Assembly (NCBI RefSeq): GCF_900104805.1
Contig: NZ_LT629751.1
Span: 3,866,501-3,930,500 of the forward strand
DNA: 64,000 nt
DNA from: Pseudomonas oryzae
GTDB taxonomy: Bacteria; Pseudomonadota; Gammaproteobacteria; Pseudomonadales; Pseudomonadaceae
Reading direction: 5' to 3'
The notes under the pieces are model-generated. The model was not told the DNA's origin. It ran no database searches and saw nothing but the letters and a program-made list of their open reading frames with translations. Made by a program: the position numbers and the translations under genes. Below are positions 45,701 through 53,624 of this stretch, piece by piece. Each line of letters begins with the position of its first letter. Within the stretch, counting starts at the first letter, position 1.

Positions 45701-46162
45701 GAGGAAGTCATTTCCGGCGCCGCCATTGAGGATGTCGTTGCCGGTACCACCATCCAGGGTATCGTCACCGCTCTCGCCATAAATCGTATCGTCGCCGGCC
45801 ATCCCGTACAGCTTGTTGGTTACGGAGTTGCCATAAATGAGATTGTTGAGTGCGTTACCCGAGCCATCGATGAGAGCGCTGCCGGTGAGGGTGAGGTGCT
45901 CAATGTTCTCATTCCCCGCCGAGCTCAGCGACCATGTTATGGAGCTGAACACCTTATCGATTTCGGAAGCGAGCAGGCTGGTCTCGACAATGGAGTCCGC
46001 TGCGTTATCAACGTAATAAATGTCGTTTCCCACGCCGCCATCCATCTTGTCCTTTCCGGCGCCGCCGTTGAGCGTGTCGTTCCCGCCAAGACCAATCAAC
46101 ACGTCATCCAGGCTGCCGCCTAAAAGAGAGTCATTGACGTTACTTCCGGTGTATGTGGTCAT
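42788..46162 (-). CDS. Large RTX repeat protein built of nine tandem modules
   Basis: A 1124-residue protein without Sec signal, starting MTTYTGSNVNDSLLGGSLDD. It is almost wholly repeats: nine modules of roughly 110-130 residues. Each combines RTX nonapeptides (LNGGAGNDTYVVDS type), an EIDTV...WTLGANLENLTL strand segment and an INGYGNALANTITGN segment. The C-terminal about 100 residues form the export domain: TTWDVITDFVRGQDKIDLSK, FTAAGQLKVVSGVLYGN, ending ALSTADFIL. No catalytic domain is visible, so a Ca2+-dependent surface, adhesive or matrix role is likelier than an enzyme. Export by the type I system at 56-60 kb is inferred from the near-identical C-terminus of the 53.6-kb RTX protein. 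Base composition is visibly less GC-rich than the flanks. Confidence 0.88.
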   Translation of the reverse strand: MTTYTGSNVNDSLLGGSLDDVLIGLGGNDTLNGGAGKDKMDGGVGNDIYYVDNAADSIVETSLLASEIDKVFSSITWSLSSAGNENIEHLTLTGSALIDGSGNALNNLIYGNSVTNKLYGMAGDDTIYGESGDDTLDGGTGNDILNGGAGNDFLNGADDASTQDESDTLIGGAGNDTYVVDSAADVVIEASALASEVDTIVSSTSWTLGSNLENLRLSGILASVGVGNALNNTIDGNSAQNALFGAAGADKLNGGGGDDTLSGGDGNDALEGGEGKDLLDGGAGNDVMAGGAGNDTYVVDSLSDSLLEDGTTLTEIDTVVVKSGINWVLGANLENLTLSGTFSNSGTGNERNNLIIGNAGNNQLIGALGNDILNGGYGQDTLDGGAGNDIYIVDNAGDRLIETSTSSTEIDEVQSSIDWTLNVVAHDNIENLTLIGDALEGTGNAKANRLTGNASDNILTGLAGNDRLDGGAGSDLLIGGTGNDTYVVDNVDDVIDESTTTASEIDTVESVITWTLGANLERLTLTGSAAINGYGNALANTITGNTGNNLLRGLQGNDTLLGGAGNDTLDGGAGIDNMNGGAGNDVYILDSLSDVVTETGTSKTEIDTVRIGLSYTLGNNLENLFLTGTAAINGTGNALDNFLVGNSAGNLLSGGNGNDRLDGGRGNDNLQGGLGNDTYVVDSLADSITETAVSTSTSPIIVTKTTPVTAEIDTVESWLDWTLGSNLENLTLLGTELLVGRGNELANVVTGNAAANQLFGLGGNDRLIGGGGSDIMDGGAGNDVYVVDSIDDVVLEANNSSLEIDTIESGLTWTLSEANVENLTLLGSSAINGYGNSLANTILGNSGANLLAGLAGNDILQGLNGNDVLNGGAGNDTLGGDAGNDSLNGGDGTDFMEGGDGADVLNGGKDADTMNGGKGADLYIVDHVADVVTETIVSTATTELDTVESSITYTLTANVENLTLKGALNINGTGNELNNTIIGNSLNNILSGRSGADTLQGGLGNDRLTGGDGKDTLAGGDGNDTFAFDLLSEMGLSSTTWDVITDFVRGQDKIDLSKLDANTDTTTTNEAFTMVIGSATAFTAAGQLKVVSGVLYGNTDADSTAEFAIQLTGITALSTADFIL

Positions 46163-46573
46163 ACTCTTTTCTCATTCGATAGATTACCCGGGCTCTTCTT
46201 GGTAGTAGAGCGGGCTTCGGGATCGCGAGTCATCCAGCTGGCAGAGTGCTACGCCATGCGTAATGGCGGGCTGTCAGTCGTGATTGGCTGATCGCATGTG
46301 CTGGCCCTGCCGAGTGTTTGCGAGCGAACAGGGTAGGCGACGGCTCAAGGCAGTTTCGAGGCGTACGGCGGTCATGAGGTCGTCCTTGGCACTCACAAAG
46401 ATGGGGCTGGGTATCGCCCTGCAAATCTAGCACCTGCTATGTGGTGAAGAACAGCTCCCCTGTTCGCAGTGCAGTGGAATTTCCAATGTCGTTCACCGTG
46501 GTTCGCATCGGCATACTGACAAGAAGTCCGCTGGGTGCGGAGGAAGGCAGCGGCTCGGGTCTTGCGTGCGGCG
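46163..46573. other. Non-coding region upstream of the large RTX gene
   Basis: No gene recognised. It must hold the RTX promoter. AGAAAAGAGT lies directly before the RTX ATG as a ribosome-binding site. Short frames here have no conserved content. Confidence 0.5.
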
Positions 46574-46871
46574 TCAGAGGATGAATTTCGAGAGCGATAC
46601 GCTGGAGATACCGTTGATCCGGATGGCGCATTAAGGCATTGCTGTCCATGTCGGTATTGCCGTAGAGCACTCCGTTAGTCTGGTTCAGTTAGCCAGCCAC
46701 TCCAGAGGTGGCGGTGCTGTCGATGATGGCGGTGAACGGCTCGTGCTTATTGGGCGTGGTCAGATTGGCATCTAGAGTGTGAGGATAAATCTTCTCTTGC
46801 TCTTCGGGGCGGCAATTATGTTCAAGGTTGTACCGGATCCTTCCGTCATCGCTGATGGTATTGAACGCCAA
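46574..46871 (-). pseudogene. Decayed 3' end of another RTX gene
   Basis: Read on the minus strand, fragments follow the export domain of the intact RTX proteins in order. EQEKIYPHTLDANLTTPNKH corresponds to GQDKIDLSKLDANTDTTTTN, PFTAIIDSTATSGVAG to the AFTMVIGSATAFTAAG region, GVLYGNTDMDSNA to GVLYGNTDADSTA, and after a frameshift AIRINGISSVSLSKFIL-stop to AIQLTGITALSTADFIL-stop. It has an internal stop and at least one frameshift, and lies next to a broken IS481 transposase. Confidence 0.8.
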
Positions 46872-46882
46872 TAGTTCGTTGT

Positions 46883-47684
46883 CTAGGTGTGTAGTCCCGG
46901 GATGAGGTGGTGCGGGTCAAGCCTGAAACGGTTCGGCGTTCGAGTCCAGGCATCACAGATCGTTTTGACCGGAGTACGCCACCGAGGGCTTCCAGATGCT
47001 TGGCAAAGTTGCATGCCGTAACGAAGGCCAGCACATGGGCTTTCAGCGCATCGAAATCCGGGTATAGGAACGACTTGATGGTGGCCTCCTTCACGGTGCG
47101 GTTCATGCGCTCGGCCTGTCCGTTGGTCCACGGGTGATCGGGTTTGGTGAGCATGTGCTTGACGCCATGCGCTTGGCAGGCACTGTCGAAAATATGCCCA
47201 CCAAACCGATTGGTCAGGCCGTTTCGATACTGTGGCTGCTCGGTGAACGTCACGCCGTTGTCTGTGAGAGCGGTGTGAATGGTGCCGGGATATGTCGTCA
47301 CCACCTCTTCGAGAAGCGCCGCCCCGTCCGGCTCTCTGCCAGGCAGCCTGGTGATGCCATGGCATACCAGGCAGCGATGCAAGGCACTGCGAGTCAGTTG
47401 AGGAGGGTTTCACGCAGATCCCCCAGCAGGTCATTCAAGGGACGCAAGGTGTGGCGCCTGAGCTCGACCACCATCGCTTCTTCAGCATCCGAGAGTCGGA
47501 CGCTACTCGGCTTGGCAGGCACCATAGGCTTGTCAGCTGTCGTCGAGCGCGAACGATATTGGGGTACGGTCTTGACGTTCAGTCCGTAACGAGCGGCAAG
47601 GGCGCGCGTCGACTCTTGCGACGCTAGCAGTTCGGCTCGAACTCGCGACGTTGTGCGGCCTGAGCCATGAAGACCTGTTGCCAT
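46883..47684 (-). pseudogene. IS481-family transposase, frameshifted and internally deleted
   Basis: The N-terminal part starts MATGLHGSGRTTSRVRAELL, with ESTRALAARYGLNVKTVPQY, and runs to LRETLLN where a -1 frameshift brings in TRSALHRCLVCHGITRLPG. The middle of the catalytic core is missing (about 55-60 residues, including the first Asp of DDE). The rest continues HTALTDNGVTFTEQPQYRNG, LTKPDHPWTNGQAERMNRTV. A second frameshift restores the ending AWTRTPNRFRLDPHHLIPGL. Known family members are about 320 residues. No terminal inverted repeats were found, so it is a fossil. Confidence 0.88.
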
Positions 47685-47774
47685 GGCGCATCTTCTTGAT
47701 GGGGGTTCAAGAATGCACCATGACTTCCCGGGACGGCATACCTAGGGCTGGCAGGGCTATGATCACCCCCAAAG

Positions 47775-47802
47775 GCCGCTAATTCCTCTCGGGAATAGCG
47801 GC
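47775..47802 (-). terminator. Hairpin after trpA
   Basis: GCCGCTAATTCC (47775-47786) faces GGGAATAGCGGC (47791-47802), a near-perfect stem with loop TCTC, 34 bases beyond the trpA stop. The U-run is short. Confidence 0.5.
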
Positions 47803-47835
47803 ATTTCTCATCTCTGGCTTAATTGAGGTGAACGC

Positions 47836-48645
47836 TTAAATTCTTGCCTTCCTCACCCCCTCAGCCAACTCCCGACAAAGCCCCAGCACATCCCCAATCG
47901 CCTGCTCCTTCGACGAAGCCTTGGCAATCCGATCAATCAACGCCGACCCCACCACCGCACCATCGGCGCGCTTGGCCACTTCGGCGGCGTGTTCGGGGGT
48001 GCGGATGCCGAAGCCGATGCACAGCGGCAGGTCGGTGTGGCGGCGCAGGCGGGCCACCGCTTCTTCCACCTGATCCATGGTCGCCGCGCCGGCGCCGGTG
48101 ACGCCGGCCACCGAGACGTAGTAGACGAAGCCGGAGCTGCCGTTCAGTACGGTCGGCAGGCGGGCGTCGTCGGTGGTCGGGGTGGTCAGGCGGATGAAGT
48201 CGATGCCGGCGGCCTGGGCCGGGTCGCACAGTTCGTCGTTGTGCTCCGGCGGCAGGTCGACCACGATCAGGCCGTCTACGCCGGCTTCCTTGGCGTCGGC
48301 GATGAAGCGTTCCACGCCGTAGCAGAAGATCGGGTTGTAGTAGCCCATCAGCACCAGCGGGGTGTCCTGGTTGCCCGCGCGGAACTCGCGGACCATCTGC
48401 AGGGTTTTCGCCATGTTCTGGCCATTGCCGAGGGCGCGGATGTTGGCCAGCTGGATCGCCGGGCCGTCGGCCATCGGGTCGGTGAACGGCATGCCCAGCT
48501 CGATGACGTCGGCGCCGGCTGCCGGCAGGCCCTTGAGGATCTCCAGCGAGGTGGCGTAGTCCGGGTCGCCGGCGGTGACGAAGGTGACCAGGGCGGCGCG
48601 GTTTTCTTGCTTCAGTGCGGCGAAGCGGCTCTGCAGGCGGCTCAT
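47836..48645 (-). CDS. trpA: Tryptophan synthase alpha subunit
   Basis: A 269-residue TIM barrel. The catalytic Glu and Asp are in [18 protein letters not shown] near residues 49-60, and the phosphate-binding region is [16 protein letters not shown] and [10 protein letters not shown]. It cleaves indole-3-glycerol phosphate to indole. Its ATG overlaps the trpB stop (ATGA), coupling the two subunits. The last 30-40 codons use GGG, TTG, AGG and TAA, unlike the strongly GC3-biased rest, and abut the IS481 remnant. Confidence 0.95.
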   Translation of the reverse strand: MSRLQSRFAALKQENRAALVTFVTAGDPDYATSLEILKGLPAAGADVIELGMPFTDPMADGPAIQLANIRALGNGQNMAKTLQMVREFRAGNQDTPLVLMGYYNPIFCYGVERFIADAKEAGVDGLIVVDLPPEHNDELCDPAQAAGIDFIRLTTPTTDDARLPTVLNGSSGFVYYVSVAGVTGAGAATMDQVEEAVARLRRHTDLPLCIGFGIRTPEHAAEVAKRADGAVVGSALIDRIAKASSKEQAIGDVLGLCRELAEGVRKARI

Positions 48646-49859
48646 GCGCGGGTCTCCTCGTCCAGATTCAGGTAGTGCATTACGGTCTGCATGTCCTTGT
48701 CGCCGCGGCCGGACAGGTTGACCACCATCAGGTGGTCCTTGGGCAGGCTGGGCGCGCGCTTGAAGGCTTCGGCCAGCGCGTGGGAGGACTCCAGCGCCGG
48801 GATGATGCCTTCCAGGCGGCAGCACTGCTGGAACGCCTGCATGGCTTCGTCGTCGGTGATCGGCACGTACTCGACGCGACCGACCTTGTGCAGCCAGGCG
48901 TGCTCGGGGCCGACGCCGGGGTAGTCGAGGCCGGCGGAGATCGAGTGGGCGTCGGTGATCTGACCGTCGGCGTCCTGCAGCAGGTAGGTGCGGTTGCCGT
49001 GCAGCACGCCCGGCGCGCCGCCGGCCATGCTGGCGGCGTGCTTGCCGGTGTCGATGCCGTGGCCGGCCGCTTCGACGCCGACGATCTGCACGCTCGGCTC
49101 GTCGAGGAATTCGTGGAACAGGCCGATGGCGTTGGAGCCGCCGCCGATGCAGGCGACCAAGGAATCCGGCAGACGGCCTTCGTGGTCGAGGATCTGCGCG
49201 CGGGTTTCGCGGCCGATCACTGCCTGGAAGTCGCGGACCATCGCCGGGTAGGGGTGCGGGCCGGCGGCGGTGCCGATCAGGTAGAAGGTGTTGTCGACGT
49301 TGGTCACCCAGTCGCGCAGCGCCTCGTTCATGGCGTCCTTGAGGGTGCCGGTGCCGGCGGTGACCGGGATGACCTTGGCGCCGAGCAGCTTCATGCGGAA
49401 GACGTTGGCCTGCTGGCGGTCGATGTCGGTGGTGCCCATGTACACCACGCACTCGAGGCCGAAGCGCGCGGCCACGGTGGCGCTGGCCACGCCGTGCATG
49501 CCGGCGCCGGTCTCGGCGATGATGCGCTTCTTGCCCATGCGTTTGGCCAGCAGGATCTGGCCGATGCAGTTGTTGATCTTGTGCGCGCCGGTGTGGTTCA
49601 GCTCCTCGCGCTTGAGATAGATCTTCGCGCCGCCGAAGTGCTCGGTCAGGCGCTCGGCGAAGTACAGCGGGCTGGGGCGGCCGATGTAGTCGCGCTGGAA
49701 GTAGGCGAGTTCTTCGAGGAACGCCGGGTCCTGCTTGGCGGCCTCGTACTCGGCGGCCAGGTCGTTGATCAGCGGCATCAGGGTTTCGGCGACGAACTGG
49801 CCGCCGAACGGGCCGAACAGGCCGCGCTCGTCGGGGCCGTGGGAATAGCTCTGGGTCAT
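48642..49859 (-). CDS. trpB: Tryptophan synthase beta subunit
   Basis: A 405-residue PLP enzyme. The PLP lysine is in [20 protein letters not shown] near residue 90, and the phosphate-binding loop is [17 protein letters not shown]. It starts [20 protein letters not shown]. It condenses indole with serine. It is first in trpBA, divergent from trpI, the normal pseudomonad arrangement in which TrpI with indoleglycerol phosphate activates transcription. Confidence 0.96.
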   Translation of the reverse strand: MTQSYSHGPDERGLFGPFGGQFVAETLMPLINDLAAEYEAAKQDPAFLEELAYFQRDYIGRPSPLYFAERLTEHFGGAKIYLKREELNHTGAHKINNCIGQILLAKRMGKKRIIAETGAGMHGVASATVAARFGLECVVYMGTTDIDRQQANVFRMKLLGAKVIPVTAGTGTLKDAMNEALRDWVTNVDNTFYLIGTAAGPHPYPAMVRDFQAVIGRETRAQILDHEGRLPDSLVACIGGGSNAIGLFHEFLDEPSVQIVGVEAAGHGIDTGKHAASMAGGAPGVLHGNRTYLLQDADGQITDAHSISAGLDYPGVGPEHAWLHKVGRVEYVPITDDEAMQAFQQCCRLEGIIPALESSHALAEAFKRAPSLPKDHLMVVNLSGRGDKDMQTVMHYLNLDEETRA

Positions 49860-49917
49860 GGCTGGCTCCAGTGGGGAATGGGGGCGACAGGGACGGGCAG
49901 GGCGCGCGCCTGGGCAG

Positions 49918-49934
49918 TGGCTACACGGTAGCCA
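49918..49934. promoter_or_regulatory. Candidate TrpI operator
   Basis: TGGCTAC-ACG-GTAGCCA is a perfect 7-base inverted repeat with a 3-base spacer, midway in the 132-base gap between trpB and trpI. TrpI is known to bind and activate from this divergent region in other pseudomonads. Confidence 0.65.
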
Positions 49935-49991
49935 ATGGCGGGCGGCGGGAAAAGCGATAAGATCGCCCTGACCTGTCAGGAAAACTCACCG

Positions 49992-50882
49992 ATGAGCCAG
50001 CCTCGCGACCTTCCTCCGCTGAACGCCCTGCGCGCCTTCGAGGCCACCGCCCGGCTGGGCAGCGTCAGCCGCGCGGCCGCGGAGCTGCACGTCACCCACG
50101 GGGCGGTGAGTCGCCAGTTGCGCGCGCTGGAGGAGCACCTCGGCGTGGCCTTGCTGGCCAAGGACGGACGTGGCGTGAAACTCACCGATGCCGGCCAGCG
50201 GCTGAGCGCAGTGGCCGCCGCGGCCTTCGATGACCTGCGCAATGTGTGCTTTGAGCTGCGCGAGGGTCGCGCGCAGGCGCCGTTCGTGCTCGGCTGTCCG
50301 GGCAGCCTGCTGGCGCGCTGGTTCATCCCGCGTCTCGACCGCCTGCAGCGCGACCTGCCGCAGCTGCGCCTGCAGCTCTCCGCCAGCGAGGGCGAGCTGG
50401 ACCCGCGCCGGCCGGGGCTGGACGCCACCCTGTGGTTCGCCGCACCGCCGTGGCCGGCGGACATGCAGGTATTCGAGCTGGCCGAGGAGTGCATCGGCCC
50501 GGTGCTGTCGTCCCGCCACGCGCGCTACGCCGCGCTGCGCGAGGCGCCGGCGAGTGCGCTGCTCGGCGAGCCGCTGCTGCACACCGCCTCGCGCCCGCAG
50601 GCCTGGCCGCAGTGGGCGCGTGCGCAGGGGCTCGATCCGGCCGGGCTCGGCCTCGGCCAGGGTTTCGAACATCTCTACTACCTGCTGGAGGCGGCGGTGG
50701 CCGGCCTCGGCGTGGCCATCGCGCCGCAGCTCTTGGTCGCCGACGATTTGGCCGCCGGGCGGCTGGAGGCGCCTTGGGGTTTCGTCGCCACGCCGGCGCG
50801 GCTGGCGCTGTGGGTGCCGGCGCGCGGCGGCGACCGCCGGGCGGTGGAGCTGGCGGCGTGGCTGCGGAGAGAGCTGGCGTAG
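49992..50882 (+). CDS. trpI: TrpI, LysR-family activator of trpBA
   Basis: A 296-residue LysR protein of the GcvA-like branch. The helix-turn-helix reads [40 protein letters not shown], followed by an effector domain with [20 protein letters not shown] and [20 protein letters not shown]. The ATG at 49992 follows TCAGGA; the longer reading from 49935 is not conserved. The stop TAG (50880-50882) is part of a GTAGGGTGCGCC repeat, so the repeat sets the C-terminus at ELA. Confidence 0.92.
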   Translation: MSQPRDLPPLNALRAFEATARLGSVSRAAAELHVTHGAVSRQLRALEEHLGVALLAKDGRGVKLTDAGQRLSAVAAAAFDDLRNVCFELREGRAQAPFVLGCPGSLLARWFIPRLDRLQRDLPQLRLQLSASEGELDPRRPGLDATLWFAAPPWPADMQVFELAEECIGPVLSSRHARYAALREAPASALLGEPLLHTASRPQAWPQWARAQGLDPAGLGLGQGFEHLYYLLEAAVAGLGVAIAPQLLVADDLAAGRLEAPWGFVATPARLALWVPARGGDRRAVELAAWLRRELA

Positions 50883-51010
50883 GGTGCGCCGTGCGCACCG
50901 TTGGGCGTGGTGTTCTACTGGTGGTGCGCATGGCGCACCCTACGGCTCGGCCGCTCGTTGGTTACAGGTTACGTGCGGGGCTGGGTAGGGTGCGCCGTGC
51001 GCAGCATTTG
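50879..51010. repeat. Cluster of GTAGGGTGCGC repeats after trpI
   Basis: GTAGGGTGCGCCGTGCGCAC (50879-50898) is followed by an inverted GGCGCACCCTACGGC (near 50932-50946) and another direct GTAGGGTGCGCCGTGCGCA (near 50985-51003). The first and second form a long stem across the gap and may terminate trpI and the convergent lipoprotein gene. Confidence 0.7.
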
Positions 51011-51044
51011 GCGTGGCGGAACAGCATCGCCAGCCTGCTGGCTC

Positions 51045-51458
51045 CTACTGGGTGATGCAGTGCCACTCCTGGCCGTCGGCCAGGCGCTGGCCGCCGGCAT
51101 CCTCGAGCCAGGATTCGGTCTGGAACTGCCAGTGGCGCGCCTGCAGGCGGTAGCGCTGGCCGGCGGCGAAATGCGCGTAGTCCAGGCGCAGGTAGCAGAG
51201 CATGTACACCGGGTCGCTGTTCAGCAGCGGGCCGATGAACACCTCGAAGCGGTAGCTGGTCTCCAGGCGATGGGCTCCGGGGGTGACCTGGAAGTAGCGG
51301 CCGTCGTTGAGGCGCTTGCCGTCGATCTTCTCGGCCATCAGCAGCTCGCCGGGCTCGGTGCGCAGTTCGATCCAGGCCTGTTGCGGATCGGGCCGGGGCA
51401 GGGGACTGGCGCAGGCGGCGAGCAGCGCCGGCGCGGCAAGCAGGAGGAGGGCGCGCAT
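51045..51458 (-). CDS. Small lipoprotein, paralogue of the gene at 53011
   Basis: A 137-residue protein. The signal MRALLLLAAPALLAAC ends in a lipobox with Cys-16. The mature part, SPLPRPDPQQAWIELR, then GRYFQVTPGAHRLETSYRFE and LRLDYAHFAAGQRYRLQARH, resembles the 53.0-kb protein along its length. The ATG at 51458 is chosen so the lipoprotein signal is N-terminal. Function unknown; the GxYFQVxPGxHRL pattern recalls PEGA-like or DUF2846-type small beta proteins, but I cannot place it firmly. Confidence 0.8.
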   Translation of the reverse strand: MRALLLLAAPALLAACASPLPRPDPQQAWIELRTEPGELLMAEKIDGKRLNDGRYFQVTPGAHRLETSYRFEVFIGPLLNSDPVYMLCYLRLDYAHFAAGQRYRLQARHWQFQTESWLEDAGGQRLADGQEWHCITQ

Positions 51459-51567
51459 GGCGGGCTCCGGGCAGGGACTGGACAGCTTCAGGATAGCGCC
51501 GGGGCGTCGCTGGCGGCAGGCGCGACTATCGGTTAGCTTCCCGGGGAAACGGCCCGCGCGTACCGCC

Positions 51568-52632
51568 ATGTCGATCCTCCGCCTGCTTCCGCTGCTGCTC
51601 CTGCTCACCGGCTGCTCCAGCCTCGGCTACTACGCCCAGCTGGCCGAGGGGCAGTGGCAGCTGCTGCGCGCCCGTCAGCCGGTGGCCGAGCTGCTCGCCG
51701 ACCCGCAGCAGCCCGCCGAGCTGCGCCAGCGCCTGCGCCTCGCCCAGGACGCCCGCGCCTTCGCCAGCGCGCAGCTGGCCCTGCCGGACAACCGCAGCTA
51801 CCGTCTGTACGCCGACCTCAAGCGCCCCTATGTGGTGTGGAACCTGTTCGCCACCCCCGAGTTCTCCCTCGAGGCACAGACCCACTGCTTCCCGATCGCC
51901 GGCTGCGTGGCCTATCGCGGCTACTTCGACGAGCAGCGCGCCCGCGGCGCCGCCGCGCGGCTGCGTCTGCAGGGGCTGGATACCGAGGTGGCCGGGGTCG
52001 AGGCCTATTCCACCCTCGGCTGGTTCGACGATCCGCTACTCAACGGCATGCTGGACTGGAGCGACGAGCGGGTGGCGGCGCTGATCTTCCACGAGCTGGC
52101 CCACCAGCGCCTGTACCTGCCCGGCGATACTGCCTTCAACGAGTCCTTCGCCCGCTTCGTCGAGGAGGAGGGGCTGCGCCAGTGGCGCCGTGCCCGTGGT
52201 CTGCCGCCGCCGCCAGCGCATTTGCAGCGCCAGCGCGAACAGTTCGTCGCCCTGATGCTGGCTAGCCGCGCGCGTCTGGAGGCGCTGTACGCCCAGTTGC
52301 TGGACGCGGAGGCGCTGCGCGCGCGCAAGCAGGCCGAGTTCCAGCGCCTGCGCGGCGAGTATGCGGCGCTGCGCGACGGCCCCTGGCTGGGTGACCGGCG
52401 CTTCGACGGCTGGTTCGCCCGCCCGCTGAACAACGCCCGCCTGTTGCCGTTCGGCCTCTACGAGCAGTGGGTGCCGGCGTTCGCCGCACTGTTCGCCGAG
52501 ACCGGCGGCGACTGGTCGCGTTTCTACGCGCGGACCGCCGCGCTGGCCGCGCTGGGCGAGGCGGAGCGCCGGCAGGCATTGGCCGCGTTGCAGGCGTGCG
52601 ACGGATTTGCCGGTCCGCCGAGGCTTGACTAG
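51568..52632 (+). CDS. Lipoprotein-like zinc peptidase (putative aminopeptidase, DUF2265 type)
   Basis: A 354-residue protein. A lipoprotein signal MSILRLLPLLLLLTGC gives a lipidated Cys-16. The zinc motif HELAH appears in AALIFHELAHQRLYLPGDTA near residue 176, followed by the downstream Glu region NESFARFVEEEGL. Other landmarks are HCFPIAGCVAYRGYFDE and the C-terminal NNARLLPFGLYEQWVPAFAA. It is probably anchored in the outer membrane, facing the periplasm. Substrates are unknown. The small lipoprotein gene at 51458 is divergent and 109 bases away. Confidence 0.85.
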   Translation: MSILRLLPLLLLLTGCSSLGYYAQLAEGQWQLLRARQPVAELLADPQQPAELRQRLRLAQDARAFASAQLALPDNRSYRLYADLKRPYVVWNLFATPEFSLEAQTHCFPIAGCVAYRGYFDEQRARGAAARLRLQGLDTEVAGVEAYSTLGWFDDPLLNGMLDWSDERVAALIFHELAHQRLYLPGDTAFNESFARFVEEEGLRQWRRARGLPPPPAHLQRQREQFVALMLASRARLEALYAQLLDAEALRARKQAEFQRLRGEYAALRDGPWLGDRRFDGWFARPLNNARLLPFGLYEQWVPAFAALFAETGGDWSRFYARTAALAALGEAERRQALAALQACDGFAGPPRLD

Positions 52633-52668
52633 CGTTCAGGAGACCCCCGTCACCACAGGAGCGCCGTC

Positions 52669-52884
52669 ATGTCGGATCACCACACCTACAAGAAGATCGA
52701 ACTGGTCGGTTCGTCGCGTGCCAGCATCGAGGACGCCATCAACAACGCCCTGGCCGAGGCGGCCAAGACCATCCATCACATGGACTGGTTCGAGGTGGTG
52801 GAAACCCGTGGCCATATCCAGGACGGTCTGGTCGGTCATTATCAGGTGACCATCAAGGTCGGCTTCCGCATCGTCGGCAGCTGA
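52669..52884 (+). CDS. Dodecin, flavin-binding dodecamer subunit
   Basis: A 71-residue protein: [60 protein letters not shown]. It has the beta-alpha-beta-beta dodecin fold, with the Trp (WFEV) that stacks flavins and the family [13 protein letters not shown] ending. Dodecins store FMN or riboflavin in a hollow dodecamer and may bind CoA. It follows the peptidase gene by 36 bases, so co-transcription is possible. Confidence 0.93.
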   Translation: MSDHHTYKKIELVGSSRASIEDAINNALAEAAKTIHHMDWFEVVETRGHIQDGLVGHYQVTIKVGFRIVGS

Positions 52885-53010
52885 GATCGCGCCTGCGATC
52901 GGCAGCGCGGCGGCCATGCAACGCCGGCAGTCGGCTGCGAATGCCGATGCGCCGCGAGCAAGCCGCCGAGGCCGCGTCTGACGCAGGCCCGCCGGACTCC
53001 CCGAGATCGT

Positions 53011-53439
53011 TCAATACGCCCCGCAGCGCACCACCTCGGCGCGCGCCAGGCGCCTGCCCTCGGCATCCAGCAGGCGGCCCATGGCACGGTGGGCGATGCG
53101 CCGTACCTCCAGGTGGTAGTGTGCCCCGGCGGCGAACTCCGCGTAGTCCACGGCGAGGATGCAGGTGCGCCAGGCCGGCCCGCTGCCCTGGCCGAAGCCG
53201 CCGCTGGGCACCTCGAAACCGAAGCGCACCTGCAGGCGGTGGGCGCCGGGGCTGACCTGGAAATAGCGCCGATCCGGCCAGTAGCGGCCATCGAGCTCGT
53301 CGGCACCGAGCTGGGTGTCCGGCTGTCCGCGCATGTCGATCCACGCCTTGCCCGGATCGTGTGGCGGCAGCGGGGTGGCGCAGGCGGCGAGCAGCAGGCT
53401 GGCGGCGAGGGGCAAAACGGGCAGGAGCGGCTGGCGCAT
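53011..53439 (-). CDS. Small lipoprotein, paralogue of the gene at 51045
   Basis: A 142-residue protein. The signal MRQPLLPVLPLAASLLLAAC gives lipidation at Cys-20. It shares TPLPPHDPGKAWIDMR, RRYFQVSPGAHRLQVRFGFE and LAVDYAEFAAGAHYHLEVRR with the 51.0-kb protein, so the two derive from one duplication. They flank a divergent peptidase-dodecin pair. Function unknown. Confidence 0.8.
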   Translation of the reverse strand: MRQPLLPVLPLAASLLLAACATPLPPHDPGKAWIDMRGQPDTQLGADELDGRYWPDRRYFQVSPGAHRLQVRFGFEVPSGGFGQGSGPAWRTCILAVDYAEFAAGAHYHLEVRRIAHRAMGRLLDAEGRRLARAEVVRCGAY

Positions 53440-53624
53440 GATGGTCTCCGAGCAGGTTTCTGCTGGTCACCATAGCCTCTGGAGAGCAGGCTTGACGATG
53501 TCATGCCTCGGGCGATCGCGTACGTGCTTGCGGCAGAAAGGAGCGGAAGCCCCGGCAGGCATGGCCCGCCGGAGCTGATCAGACGGCAGTGAATTGCGGC
53601 CGCACGGGTGACGGCTCTTCAGGG

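Noticed and set aside
42788-46162. Possible CRISPR or satellite array because of regular DNA repeats
   Set aside because: The repeats stay in frame and encode RTX modules of varying sequence; no short identical repeats with unique spacers.
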